A DNA stretch of 64,000 nucleotides from Tetmemena sp. SeJ-2015 (GCA_027382625.1 JAJKFJ010020874.1:170702-234701), one strand, 5' to 3'. Shown: positions 48,235-59,607, counted from the first letter of the stretch. The notes: generated by a model from the letters alone, not told the origin. Numbers and translations are program-made.

Positions 48235-49149
48235 TCATTTGTGGCCATGAGTCTGAGCAGGGGCAGAGGCCTTCTACACGGTCTTCTTGAAGCTAGGGAA
48301 GAGGATTCTTCTAACTTCAGGGATGGACTCTTGATAGACGAGGGTGAGTCTGTCATCGAGGGTGTTTGAGCAAACGATTAATATAGGATTAATAAGATGA
48401 TTCTTCCCTTTCTGCAGTGAAGGACTACTCCACCCATGCAGGACTCAGCGCCCTCAGTTTCATCGTACTCGGGCAAGTATCTGCCCTCGTCAAGATTAAC
48501 CTTGCAGGGCACCTCTCTGTTGGCGAAGATCTTGACCTCTTGCTTCATCAGTTTCTTATATTCCTCAATAGCTTGGTCAATAACTGACTTTGCCACTGCG
48601 TAGTCGCACTTCTTCACTCTCACGTTCACCTCAGGCTCCATGAACTTAATCAAACCCTATACACGCATATGTTAGAAATCCACACTCGCTTAGTGAAATC
48701 TTATTAAGAGAGCAGCATGGAATGTCGCTTCCCAATATTAATAAAGATAGATAAATTATTACCACTCTTGGGAATGGTTTCTTACCTGGACGATCAAGTT
48801 CTTCAAGAGCTCCTTGTAGGCGGCTGAGTCACCCTGCTGCTTTGAGACCATCTTGTGTTTGGCCTCCTTCTGGATCTTCTCAACGAGGGTGTTGACGGTC
48901 TTCATCTTCTGGATTCTCTGTGCGTTCTGCTCTGCGGACTTCTGGATTCTGAGCTTGATTTCGTCTTGCTGGAGTCTGTTCTTGTACTCCTGGGTGAGTC
49001 TCTCCTTCTCCTCGGGCGATGTACTTCTCCTTCTGGATGGTGAACTCGTCCTCAGCCTGCTTGTTGATAGTGGCAACTCTTTCATCTCCGTGGCTGCGGA
49101 TGAAGGTGATCATGGATCTGAGCACTTAGGAGGCTTCCTCTGGGTTCAT
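48235..49149 (-). CDS. ATP6V1E: V-ATPase subunit E
   Basis: Peripheral stalk subunit of the vacuolar proton pump V1 sector. ATG 49149 (MNPEEASQVLRSMITFIRSH). A long helical region follows (ERVATINKQAEDEFTIQKEKY, EYKNRLQQDEIKLRIQKSAEQ). Then LIVQGLIKFMEPEVNVRVKK, GGVVLHCRKGRI, and NTLDDRLTLVYQESIPEVRR-ILFPS, ending with a short tail at TGA 48235-48237. One intron lies at 48657-48785. A 23-nt IES interrupts the C-terminal domain, and a 4-nt candidate micro-IES lies near 49020. Length is normal. Confidence 0.93.
48380..48402 (-). other. IES, GATT pointer, 23 nt (V-ATPase E)
   Basis: GATT (plus strand) at 48376-48379 and 48399-48402. Removing 23 nt joins LHCRKGRI to VCSNTLDDRLTL in frame, as expected for the family (GRI-VCSNTLDDRL). 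Confidence 0.88.
49015..49018 (-). other. candidate 4-nt micro-IES in V-ATPase E
   Basis: On the coding strand ATCGCCCGAGG holds CG four bases apart. Deleting CGCC gives EKYIEEKERLTQEY, restoring the frame and the usual family spacing. A one-base insertion in the C run is the alternative. Confidence 0.4.
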
Positions 49150-49298
49150 CTTTAAAATATAAAACTATTATTTATTATTATCATTCTACTTACTACTCAG
49201 CTACTTAGACACTCTCATATTTCACTCTCATCTTAACAACCAAATCTTACTCTACAAATATTATAAATGAGGATGTAGAAGAAAGCGATGATGAAGAC

Positions 49299-49661
49299 AT
49301 GAAGGAGGACTCTGACCAAGAAGAGGAAGACTCCGACGAAGAGGAGGATGAGGAGATTAAGGAGATCGACATTCTCAAGTCCAAGAGGAGAAGACAAGAC
49401 CAGGAGGACTAAGATGAGGATGAGGGCAGCTAGTTAGATGATTCAGTAGAAGATAGTTAGGAGGAAGAGGATGACGACGAAGAAATGCCTCAAGACAGTT
49501 AAGACGATTACGAAGAGCAGGATGAGGATGATGATGAGGGAGATGACTATGCGGGACTGGCAGAGAGCTCCGATGACAATTAAGATGTCGAAATGCACGA
49601 AAGCAGTGAGTCAGATACTCCCCCTCCTAAGTCAGCTTCAAAGAGCAGCAAGAAGAAGTGA
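49299..49661 (+). CDS. highly acidic Asp/Glu/Gln-rich protein
   Basis: The frame is open from about 49250 to TGA 49659-49661; the first in-frame ATG is 49299, although coding character begins slightly earlier (EDVEESDDEDMKEDSD), so a 5' exon or IES is possible. The product is dominated by D/E tracts with a basic patch KSKRRRQDQ and a Lys-rich end (SASKSSKKK). This resembles acidic nuclear proteins (histone chaperone tails), but there is no defining domain. It is divergently placed from V-ATPase subunit E, sharing a roughly 120-bp promoter region. Confidence 0.55.
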
Positions 49662-49862
49662 GCTGCTTATATCCATTTAATTAAATCCATTCATCTTTGC
49701 ATTAAACCAATCTCATGAAGTTAATGAAAATAAAATGTTCCTTAAAGAGTTTAAAATATCAAAGCCAATTACAACAACCCACTCCCCTTAGATGACCTAT
49801 CGGTAGGACTCCATGAACCAAACCACTACTTCGTCAAACATGCGCTTAAGCTTGCCTAAACT

Positions 49863-50387
49863 ATGAGAGCTGAAGTCTTTTAATAACGATTTCAGATCCT
49901 GTAAGATTCTCATTGTTTGTATATCAATATATAGCTTTCTATTTGCGAGAGGGCGTAGTTAATTCTGGAGAGTATTCCTTCTTTCGCTCAGGCATCCAAA
50001 ATAAAGAAGAAGGAGCTGGACCAAATGTTTAAGGAAGCCCATAAATTTGACATTGGCACATACATCACTTAAGGAAAAAGCAAGAGCAGGTAGTTTGACT
50101 AAAAGGTAGAGTCTATCAAGGCAAAGGGTAACTTATCATTAACTCAATTCTATAAATCATTTTAGTAATGCTTCCTCCAGGAATCATGGACGAGCTAGCA
50201 CGCACTTCCCAATATAAAGACACTGCTCTTCTTCCATCCTATCAGCCTCAGAAATCTCTAAATCAGAAAACATTAACTTCTCATTGAACCAAACATCAGC
50301 AGACTTCAAATGATTCAAAACCAACACCTGATACTCAAATCAACTTAATTCTACTCATAGAACCAATCACTTAGACAACTCATTTGA
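49863..50387 (+). CDS. unrecognised Gln-rich protein
   Basis: One open frame in the ciliate code from ATG 49863 (MRAEVFQQRFQILQDSHCLY) to TGA 50385-50387, about 174 residues. Central helix: ICERAQLILESIPSFAQASK and IKKKELDQMFKEAHKFDIGT. An alternative 5' exon (ATG near 49792, MTYRQDSMNQTTTSSN) is open in another frame just upstream. No family recognised. Confidence 0.45.
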
Positions 50388-51026
50388 ACACAAATAGCTT
50401 TAAAGGGGCCCAATTTCATTAGCATATCGTTTTTACTTTTAAGTTTTGAAATTAAACTATGCTATTTGTCATTTTTATGTGAAATAACTTATAAAATATT
50501 TTTTATTAACCCAAAATTTCATAATAATTTTAGGTTTTACCAAAAATTTAACTTTTTAAAGCATTATTTTGATGATGAAAGTAAGGAACTATGCCAGATT
50601 TTGACAAGCAACAGGTAGTCTCTTTTTCCATCGCCTAGATACAATATATTTATATGTAAATAGCAGAGTTCACAAGAGCATAGATTTCGGCATGCTTTAG
50701 AGGAGACAGGAGCAGAAAACCAGGTCTAGGGTCAAGAAAATACTCAAAGAACAACCAATTGACACCAGCTTATAAATTATTTAGCTTTGATAGCGGCAAC
50801 TCTCTCATAAACCTATTTCACAATTTAAAATACAATTACAGTAAAATGACTAATTGAGATATGATGAAATCTATAACACAATGGAGTTAAGTTTACTTGA
50901 AATATAAATTTAAGTTTGATACTTTCGACAGCCAATTTATTTAATTTGAGTACTTAATTCCCTCTCAGTTAATCCTTCTAAACTAGCAAAAAGATTACCA
51001 ATAATCTAGCATCATTCGCTACTACC
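50388..51026. other. AT-rich stretch with weak coding fragments
   Basis: Mostly AT-rich. A short higher-GC patch around 50640-50760 looks coding-like in plus frames but no start or stop can be assigned. It could be an exon of a neighbouring unrecognised gene. Confidence 0.35.
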
Positions 51027-51740
51027 ATGAACCAAGACACCCCAGACAAGAAGTGGCTAGCACATGCTAATGCTAACATCATTACTTACTTTTTATTAAC
51101 AATAGCAAAATAGCAACACAAGATTAATAACAATTAGAACTTACCTTCAAAGACTAAGTTAAATTGGCTATAGATGAAGTCATGCGCTCAGACTTCAGAG
51201 ACACTGCCAGAAAGTCAACTCAAATCCTTTTTAAAAAGAGGATGTCTCGAGAACCTACTCCTAACAATAAGGATGAACAGCAGCAATCTATCGATGAGCG
51301 AGAGTTTTGGAATCAGAGGAGAGCTAACATTATTGCGACATCTTTGATTTAAAAATGTTGCAAATAATTAATTTTTAGTCATTTAATAACGAGAGCACTT
51401 TTGATGAATTAGCAAAGACTTATAATCAAATTAAGTAAAACATTATCACCCTACCCAAGTAATCATATCACTCCAACACTATCAAGCTAAGGAAACTTAA
51501 AGAACCACTCAGGAATTAATGACTCTATTATTGATTTGAATTATAAACGCTGAACTATTTACTTCTTGAGTTTTAGAATAAAGAGATCGACGGCTCTAAT
51601 TAATTTGATAAAATAGCTCTCATTCTCTTAACTTTGCAAAGCTCTTTCTTAAATCATAAGAGCTAAGCAGGAAGAACAAAATATTTCTATAAACTTAATA
51701 CTTTAGAGTTTTAAATTTAATTTACTTTTATTAAATAAGT
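51027..51740 (+). CDS. unrecognised polar protein, interrupted
   Basis: ATG 51027 (MNQDTPDKKWLAHANANIIT). The best coding stretch is LTFKDQVKLAIDEVMRSDF through IDEREFWNQRRANIIATSLI (51140-51350). Later pieces (EFQNKEIDGSNQFDKIALIL, about 51573-51640) lie in another frame, so at least one intron or IES is present. It converges on the carrier gene and the 3' end is unclear. No family recognised. Confidence 0.4.
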
Positions 51741-52845
51741 TTAGCAGGCAAACATATAGCCTATGAAGAATCCCTTCATGCCAAAGTTCTTATGGATTTG
51801 TCTTGTTATCTGATTGAAGTTGAGTGGTTTCTTTTTCTTCTCTAGCAGTAGGGCTATTTACTGTCTGTAAATAAGTTCAAATGGATAAGCCACAGCAGTA
51901 GAAATGAATACTGCCCCAAATGTTAAATAGTTGGCTATGTCGGAAATCTTCTTGAAAGAATCATCTTGCTTTAAGTTAACTCCTAGAGATTTCTTGGTCC
52001 TTGAGTATTCTCAAATGAAAATATAATGATTCTTACAGCTAGAAGAAGATAGTTCGATTGCAAGCTTGCTACACTGTTATATAAAGAGTCGTTGAAATGA
52101 GGTAGGCTGTGAAGCCTCTATAGAACACTAGCAAAGGATTCTTGCCTTGGGTGTTTGCAAGCTTTGGAAGTCTAGTGTAGGCATCATTAAAAGAAACGAG
52201 CGTCCTCTCAGTCATTGTTCTTCCAATGTCTCTGTTTATAACTTATACTCAAATATGTATATTCAAACTTATTATAGTAGCACTTATATCACATGGAATG
52301 GGTAAATCACACCCGACATGCAGAGCTAGGCTTGAAATCTCACGAGTTCGTATGTCAGCTATTAAACTATTCTACAATTGCATATTTTAAATTTATTAAT
52401 CTGCAGTTTGTTTAGCCAGAATAGCTTGACTAGGGAAATAGCATGTTAAGCAGATTTAATTTATCAGAATGCTTTTAATAAATGGTCAGATTGTAGAGCA
52501 GCTAGCCATTGGTGATAGGAAGCACTGAAACACTTGCATATCCAAGAGCCATGGGTGCTATAGCAGGCAGACCTCTGTACCAAGACCTCACTCCACCACC
52601 CTCAGTTGTGATGAACTTGCTTATTTCAAAAGCATTCTTAAGCTTAAGTGGAGCTTTCTTGCTTTCAGTTCTTTTCTTATTTAGTTCTTCAAGCTATGAA
52701 TTACGTTGATGGTTTATTTGATAGTGAGAATCCTCTCAAACGGAGAGTCAAATAGCTTTATAATGTAGAAGATGTAGAACTGATTTAAAGACTTGCGAAT
52801 GTCGAATTTATTCTCTCTGTTCCAAACAGGGTTCGTGCTTGACAT
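51700..52845 (-). CDS. mitochondrial carrier family (SLC25-like)
   Basis: ATG 52845 (MSSTNPVWNRENKFDIRKSL). Carrier-type repeats are visible: SPFERILTIKQTI (P-x-E-x-x-x-x-K variant, about 52730), GGGVRSWYRGLPAIAPMALG (about 52530-52600), LLVFYRGFTAYLISTTLY (about 52110), and FISTAVAYPFELIYRQQI (about 51880), where P-F-E-L-I-Y-R fits the signature P-x-[DE]-x-x-[KR]. The last piece is GMKGFFIGYMFA. At least one frameshift (about 52640-52660) and AT-rich introns or IESs (about 52230-52480) interrupt it. Substrate cannot be told. Probably in the inner mitochondrial membrane; divergent repeats keep confidence moderate. Confidence 0.65.
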
Positions 52846-52969
52846 TTTTAATTTACAATAACACTCTTCGTTATAAGCTTCATTTATCAGGAAATCAGGA
52901 AATTAAGAGATTTCGTAAACTAAAATATAAGGTCGTTAAGATATTATACGAAATTGATTAAATCTAGAG

Positions 52970-53500
52970 TCATCTGATCATAGTAGGGTGTTAGACTTTG
53001 CTGTCATGAATGGCTTGTTGAAGTCTAAGCTGTTCTTAGACATGGTTCTGAACTTGCTATCTCTATTTATTTTGAGCAGCCATTAAGTTGTCCTCTGCAA
53101 CTCTCTTCATGTACTCTCTTCTTTAGATTTCCCTCTGAGTAGCTTCGTCGCACTGTTTCTAGAAATCTCTTTGGCATATTTCAGTTTAGAGTTTGTCTCT
53201 CCTTGCAAAGTCCTTTGCTTTCTGTTGTTTGATTTGCATTAGAAAATCGCAGTCTTGCTTGTACTTGCTTTGGAGTTGCTTCTTCTCCTCTGGAGAACCG
53301 TAGAATGCGATTCTTCTGGTTTCATGGACAGCCTAAATCAATTACAGATCAAATTACTCACCATCATACTCTTTGCTTTTGACTGCACTCTTTCTTCTTC
53401 TCTTTTGAATTACTCCTCCTATAAACTGTCTTACTTCAATCTTAATCATAAACTATTGAATGAGGCAGTAAACAAGTAATTCAAAGTTACAAGTGAGTTA
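52970..53500 (-). CDS. coiled-coil protein, unrecognised
   Basis: The main exon (about 52970-53333) ends at TGA 52970-52972. It encodes HETRRIAFYGSPEEKKQLQS, then KQQKAKDFARRDKLQTEICQ and QREIQRREYMKRVAEDNLMA: continuous charged helix typical of axonemal or cytoskeletal coiled-coil proteins. A 29-nt GT-AG intron (about 53334-53362) joins in phase to an upstream exon (FKREEERVQSKAKSMM). The start is unresolved near 53480-53500. No specific family is assigned. Confidence 0.55.
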
Positions 53501-53555
53501 AATTAAAACAAAAGCATCAATTTATAATTTATTATCGGAGGATATCCCCTAATAA

Positions 53556-56151
53556 ATGTCCCAACTTTCTAGAACAAACATAAACTAATCATCCACTACT
53601 TCCACAATTGATTAGTTTGTACTTTTAATTTCGACTGCTAGCTCAGGTCTTAGTAAACTAAACTATCATTCATTCTAAATATAAATATTAAAGCGAGTTT
53701 ACTAGGCAAGGGATCTTAATGCGTAAGCCTAAGCAGACTCAAGACAAAAACTTTTCCCTTCAGGTAACTACTTAAGATTGAATATCAAACAATATATCTA
53801 TTTGCTAATGTTCATATTCATAAGCGTGCTTCTGGGTTTCCACATCAAGCTGTTGCTCATAGGCGAAAGCACGCATGAAAACTTACTAGGCTACTACAAA
53901 TACATTTAAAATCCGTTCAAGCAGAAGTCAACACTCGCCAACATCACTAAAAAACTATTTAGAAACCACTTTGCCAAGTCTTTGATATACCCCTTCCTGC
54001 AGATGAGAATTTTAACCAAGTCAAGAACATGGAAGATTAGTTTGGGCTCTCTCAAAGAATAGGCAATGCTTTAGAAAGTCTCAAGAACTCCTCCATTAAA
54101 AAGACCAACTCCTCTAGGAACGTATGCCACTCCACTTGCCATTTGTGAATGAGGGAAACACCAATCTGAGTCAAATAAATGCCAAGCAAACCAGTTCTAA
54201 TATGTTCACTCCAATCAGCAGACAAAGGGAAGACAAGGACAATTAGTCTATTCTACAAGATTAAACCAATCTAAATCAAAAGTCAAATGACTAGGTCTCA
54301 TAGGATCAAATCAACCCACTCAACTCAGTCAAGAAGAAGATTCTAATTGTTAGGAAAAATCAGAAGTTGGAGGAGAGTAGGGTCTTTGATAATCCTCTTA
54401 TTAATTAATTTATAACGAGGAAATTACAAATAACGATTAACTCAAGAGAATTCAAAAGCACCAGCGTAAAATCCATAGGTCTAAGAACCAATCCACTGTG
54501 ACTGTGAATTATCCGACTTCTGCATTCGATAATGGTAGGAATAATCACTCTAGAATAAATAGCAACTATTTTGGAGGTTAAAGCAACCTTTCAAACTATA
54601 TCCCCTGCTCACCTAGACAAGATTTAGCTTCTAATAACGATTTAATGAACACTGTGATGCCTTCGAGCTTTGTACATCCCTTTCAAATGTTTCAAGGGAT
54701 TGATGAGCTGAAGGAGAAGTCTCCTTTTTGGATGAAGCCTGATTTGAAAGAATCCGACCTCATCATTTAAATAGAAAACAAGGTCAACATATGGTAGTTA
54801 TTTTACTTTAATTTGAATTAATATATAAACACAAGCTAAGACATGACCACTTAGTAAAACTACTCAACTAACAACAAAAATGCAACTGAGAAGTACCTAA
54901 ACCAAAAATACTCAATTTCAAGCAATAATAACACCCAAGCTAACATCCAAAGTAAATCGTAACTCACAAACATCATGACTCTCACCTCAGCAAACAAGAT
55001 ACTAAGGAGAGATGGCAACTCAATCAGGAAAATCAACTTCCAACATTTCCTTCCCACTCAAATGGCTAAGAACGAAACATTCAAGCAGATCAATTTTGAG
55101 AATACTCACTCCCAAAACAACAGCATCAACGTACAGCTTCAGAAACTAGACCCTTAGTCAAATTCTCCTAATATCCTTAAATAAATTCATTGGGAGATTT
55201 AGATTTACCTTAATTATTTAGAATTAATCAGAAAATGAAGATGGCAAGGGACTTATCTCAGTCTAATTTCTCGTAAGTATAGCATGAACTACAGTTCTCG
55301 GAGGATAATGACTCAGAAAGGATTGAGCAAGTGACTTACAATACCATAACCAAAATGAAGTAAATTACTCATTTTTTAAATGAAGAATTGAATTAAGTCT
55401 TTTGATTTACAAGAATACAAATAAGCAATTGCATTCGATTGATTCAATGGAGGAAAATGAAGGTTACTTTGAGAGTGAATCTGGTTTTGTTGTAGGGAAT
55501 CAGCATGATAATAGTCAAGTTCATTAAATAGTGGAGGTGCTGGAAGTGGATGATGACAAGCAAATCAGTTTTGAATCAGTCTCTGGAATCAACCCTAAAA
55601 ATGCTAAGACAATTGGCACTCAGGACAACTCCAGGATATTTGATCTCCCAAATCTAGCCTCCAACCGACCAAGATCTAAACAGAATGCAAGCTCTGACTA
55701 TCATAATCATTCATCCATTTACAGCAATAAATCACTCAAGATATCTCTCAACCTTAATAACTTCAAGGTCAAGGACTACGGCGATAATGTGTACAACTAC
55801 TCCAGGAACAGCAAAGATCTGCTAGTGAATGGGGAGAGGAAATCCCACTCCATAGACAAATTTTCAAATAAATAGCTTGGCTTCCAGACAACCACCAAAA
55901 CCAAAAACTTCGTCACAAGTTTGAAATCAGTGACTAGCTCCATTAGCAAAAAGAGCAGAGGCTCCAACAAAAAGATATTTGCAAACGATAATGATCTCAT
56001 TCTGGAGTCACAATCCTCTATCAACGTAAGAAAGAGAAAAGAGACGCTCGATGATATCCTCATGGGCGAAAATTCAATAGATGATGAGCGAGATTATATA
56101 GAAAGATCTCGTCTCAGCTATAATTATATTAAATTTATTAATTAATTTTGA
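53556..56151 (+). CDS. Ser/Asn-rich protein with a transmembrane segment
   Basis: ATG 53556 (MSQLSRTNINQSSTTSTIDQ). The first part contains one strong hydrophobic helix, YIYLLMFIFISVLLGFHIKL (about 53797-53860). Downstream is a long polar region rich in Ser, Asn, Lys and Gln (KKKILIVRKNQKLEESRVF, FEGID-type segments near 54690, KSVTSSISKKSRGSNKK), ending at TGA 56149-56151. The open frame changes near 54130, 54460, 54780 and 55190-55400, so several IESs or introns are present, not individually placed. No family recognised. It could be two genes. Confidence 0.5.
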
Positions 56152-56386
56152 GAATGAATTATGAAGATTTATGAATTTAAATTATTGTGAGAATAGCATA
56201 CGAATCAACAGAAACTTCAAAACTTGCTCTAGAGGTAGAGTTAAAACAATCAGAAATTCCTAAGAAACTCTAGTTTGATTAAATCCGATATTCCTTTTTA
56301 AATTTGACTATTTATCTATAATATTCTTTCACTCTCTCATATTCTAAATTCAACCCACTTCAATAAAATATTAATTTAAATTCAAA

Positions 56387-57470
56387 ATGTTCTCAAAAGC
56401 TCCAACTTAAAAAATCCAAGACAAATCTAAGCCTTTATCTTCAGCAGCAAGCCAGACTCAAATCTAGCTAAATAGCCCACAAAGCACCTTACCAAAGGTA
56501 TTCTTATACTGGAATTGCTATAATATACTATAGATTAGCCTAAGCTAGGAATAGAAAGACCAGGCCAAAATGATTTAAAAGTTAATCCTAAAAATGTTTA
56601 TGATGCCGCAATCTCAAAATAAACTTCTTAAACAACAAAGCCTATTACAAATAACTTATAAGGCAAACCATAAACTGCTGCTTTTGGCTTGAGAACCCTC
56701 GCAAATCAAGACAATAATCCATTTAATGTCCAAGCAACCATTGAAGATGATGTCAAAGAATTTAAAAATCAGAGAAGCAAATTAATGCAGTGGGTCTATG
56801 CAAATCATAAACTTTAGCACGCTATTGAGAAGCAAACTGAAAACGCAAAGATTATCCACATTTTATTTTAAAGGAGGAAATATTCGATAGATTTATGCAG
56901 TACTACGACTTAAAGCAAGAGAACTTCGAGCTATAGAGACTGATTCAGAATCATCAAAAGATCCAAGTTATAAATGATTCCCTAGATACTTAAACTGATG
57001 CTCTCACAGATCTGGATGAACTATGGCCCTCTTTGTTTTTTTATTTAAGCAAGAATATGAGTTACCTGGGCTAGAAACTTTTTATCTTATTTTTAAACTA
57101 GAGAGTAGTTTGAACAACTTACCAGTGGGCTGTGACACTATTATTGAAAATCAAGATGCAGTGACTGAATTACTCTAAGAATGCAATAACTAGCTCATCA
57201 GATCTGTCTATAATCTTGAGCCCAGTCAATCATTTGTAAAACTTTTATTCCCCTTCTTATCCATTTATAGAACACTGAAGTCATTGACAAATTACAGCAC
57301 TTTAATAAATCATTACAGTAGAGTGTGAGCAACTTGCTCAGCTCAAAAAATTGATGGAACTTAAACAATCCAACAGCCTCCAATCAGCTTATAACACTGA
57401 ATAAGTTCTAGATTCAAGAGACAATCAATCCGATGACATTGCTATTTCTAATACTTTCATTTGACTTATT
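56387..57470 (+). CDS. unrecognised coiled-coil protein
   Basis: ATG 56387 (MFSKAPTQKIQDKSKPLSSA). An intron at about 56499-56534 is followed by a polar stretch with NNPFNVQATIEDDVKEFKNQ. A helical segment follows (EEIFDRFMQYYDLKQENFEL), then QRLIQNHQKIQVINDSLDTQ. The frame shifts near 56870 and 57050. The 3' end is approximate. The domain order (low-complexity head, helical tail) recalls spindle or nucleoporin-like proteins, but I do not assign one. Confidence 0.45.
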
Positions 57471-57535
57471 TTAATAGCTTTTCATATTGCTGATTTTTAA
57501 TAATTTTAGGATAAATAAACATATATTATCTAAAA

Positions 57536-58460
57536 ATGTGGACCGGTAACAACTTTATATTTATTTGGCTTATAAAATGCATGTATTATGCTTAATATTG
57601 TATCGAGGAGCTTTTATATTTGGGTAAGTTTGAGGGTATTGAGATGACATAGATCTTAGATTGGGTACTTGATTCTGTCGTTGTTGATGATGAATTCCCT
57701 AGCAATGTCTTTCACAGTTCTAATTGCTTTTAAGGTAAATTTCCCACTCATTTAAAATTGGCTTTAGAGCGGAATAGCGGTGTGAGTTTTGAGCGTTTGT
57801 CTGGATTTACTGATTAATTACTACTTTATAAAAACTGCTTCTAATGACCCAGGGATTATCCCCAAGTTTGTAAGAAACTATCTTTCATAAACTATTTTAA
57901 AGAAAGATGAAGGAGACTTCATGAAAAGTCCCAAGCAAATCAAAGGCAGGATGAAGAAGAACTCTCTTGTAGCCAACGGTCAAAAGGTCTTTTACTTCAT
58001 TAGACAAGATGCTGTAACACTAAGAATGAGCTACTGCCAGACTTGCAACATTTACAAAAATCTCAGGACTCTTCATTGCTTTATCTGCAATAATTGTGTC
58101 ACTGGATTTGATCATCATTGCAAGTGGCTCGGAACTTGCATAGGCTCCAGGAATTATAGGTACAGAATTTAAAACTTAATCAAAGCATAGGAACTTTTTT
58201 TGTCTTCTAAAGATAAAATATATTTATTATTCTTTGTGCACTATGCTCCTACCAAATTCTCGTAATTGTAACAATAAGCTGGGAGATATATTGCTTGTCA
58301 GAGAATTAGGAGTAAAGCATTTCTTAATCTTTAATAGATTGAATCGAACTAGTGATTATTTTGGTGATCGTCTTTATTGTAAGCTAAATACTTGGCCTAT
58401 AAAAGTTTAGGCGTTCATATTCATACTTCTATCTCAGTGGTAAAATTTGGTTAGTAAATC
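57536..58460 (+). CDS. DHHC palmitoyltransferase
   Basis: S-acyltransferase in Golgi or plasma membranes. ATG 57536 begins MWTGNNFIFIWL. Then TASNDPGIIPKFVRNY (the DPG motif). The DHHC cysteine-rich domain is at 58020-58160: SYCQTCNIYKNLRTLHCFIC, NNCVTGFDHHCKWLGTCIGS, RNY. D-H-H-C at 58110-58121 is intact, as are the zinc Cys residues. Hydrophobic segments follow (QILVIVTISWEIY, LIILVIVFIVSQIL). A 31-nt segment at 58160-58190 can be an intron or an IES with the same product. The 5' half contains further unresolved introns (about 57625-57840). The C-terminus is unclear: the frame stays open towards the next gene. Confidence 0.82.
58160..58190 (+). other. 31-nt intron or ATAGG-pointer IES (identical product)
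   Basis: The segment starts GTACAG and ends CATAG, and is also bounded by ATAGG repeats at 58156-58160 and 58187-58191. Either removal gives RNYRNFFCF in frame. Confidence 0.7.
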
Positions 58461-58477
58461 TTGTAAATAAAATAAAA

Positions 58478-59486
58478 ATGCAGTCTTTTAAGAGAGTCCA
58501 CAGGCTTGTAGGCAGACACTTTTCAACTAGCTCTACTTCAGCATTCAATCCTGAGGCTCTCATCGGCACAACTTATGAGAGATACGAAGCAGACCTCACC
58601 TCAAGAGATTTGATCCTCTACGCACTTATACATTTTAAATATATTAATATATTATGAACGCACTTAGTATTGGGTTCAACTAGGATCCACTCAATAAAGA
58701 GCAGTTTAGATTCACCTATGAGAATCACAAAAACTCTATCAATTGAATTCCTATTTTTAACTTCTAGGCGTTCCCAACAATGAATGTTGCGATCGCCTTG
58801 AGGAGATTCCCCAGTTTCCTAAATATCCCTGGCTTTCCCTCTGTGGATCCCTTTAAGATTCTTCATGGAGAAGAGGACTTGCAAATTATTTAATTCTGAA
58901 GGCAATTGAGCCAGACAACAGCTACGTTGTTACTGAAAAGATCTTGGATTTGCAAGATAAGGAGAAGTTCTCATCTCTCTAGGTGGAGAAGTCTATAACT
59001 CACAAACACACCAACGAGTTGCATGCCAAGGTTGTCTCTACTTATATAATGTTTGGACTTAGTGGCTTATGGATATAAAGGAACTTACAAAGCACCCTCC
59101 TTCCCTAAAAAGCCAGAAGCAGGTCCTGACTTCGTTTCATTAGAGCAAACTCATCCAAACTAAGGCTATTCTCTTATAGACTTAGTGGAGATCATAATGC
59201 TATTCATATAGATCCTGAAGCCGCTTTGAAGCTAAAGTTTGACAAACCTATTCTTCATGGTCTGTGTACTTTTGGATTCTCAGCTAAGGCTGCATACTCT
59301 GCATTTGGAGAGAACGACCCTTCCAAAATTGAGAAGGTTGTTTCTAGATTCACCACTCATGTATTCCCAGGAGAGAGCTTAGAAGTCAGCTTGTGGAAAC
59401 TCAACCAAGGAAAAACCATTTACTACGAATCCAAGATCAAAGAGAGAAATGCTATCGCACTCAAGGGATATATGCAATTGAAATGA
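58478..59486 (+). CDS. enoyl-CoA hydratase 2 (MaoC-like), organelle-targeted
   Basis: Hydratase-2 family enzyme acting on trans-2-enoyl-CoA in fatty-acid oxidation. ATG 58478 gives MQSFKRVHRLVGRHFSTSST, a plausible mitochondrial presequence. N-half: SIGFNQDPLNKEQFRFTYEN, then FPTMNVAIALRRFPS and KILHGEEDLQI. C-half: YRLSGDHNAIHIDPEAALKL (the hydratase-2 motif with D and H) then KPILHGLCTFGFSAKAAY, VFPGESLEVSLWK, ending TGA 59484-59486. Two clear IESs and one 5-nt candidate interrupt it; frames also slip near 59040-59075 and 59175. The resemblance is to the hydratase domain of peroxisomal multifunctional enzyme type 2, here standing alone. Confidence 0.85.
58620..58657 (+). other. IES, 9-bp ACGCACTTA pointer, 38 nt (hydratase)
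   Basis: ACGCACTTA at 58620-58628 and 58658-58666. Excision joins DLILYAL to SIGFNQDPLN in frame, the expected family sequence. This is the longest pointer found in the window. Confidence 0.92.
58732..58758 (+). other. IES, AACT pointer, 27 nt (hydratase)
   Basis: AACT at 58732-58735 and 58759-58762. Excision gives YENHKNFQAFPTMN. The segment carries an in-frame TGA, so it cannot be retained. Confidence 0.85.
58887..58891 (+). other. candidate 5-nt micro-IES in hydratase
   Basis: In CAAATTATTTAATTCTG, ATT recurs five bases apart. Deleting ATTTA restores LHGEEDLQIILKAIEPD in frame. Sequencing error is the alternative. Position is accurate to a few bases. Confidence 0.4.
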
Positions 59487-59607
59487 GAATATATGATTTG
59501 CTTGCGATTTATGGTATTAATTTCTATTTAATTTCATTTAGAGGCAACTTTATCATAAATTTACATAAAAATTGATAAAAATTAATAAATAAGTAGTGAT
59601 ACTAAAT

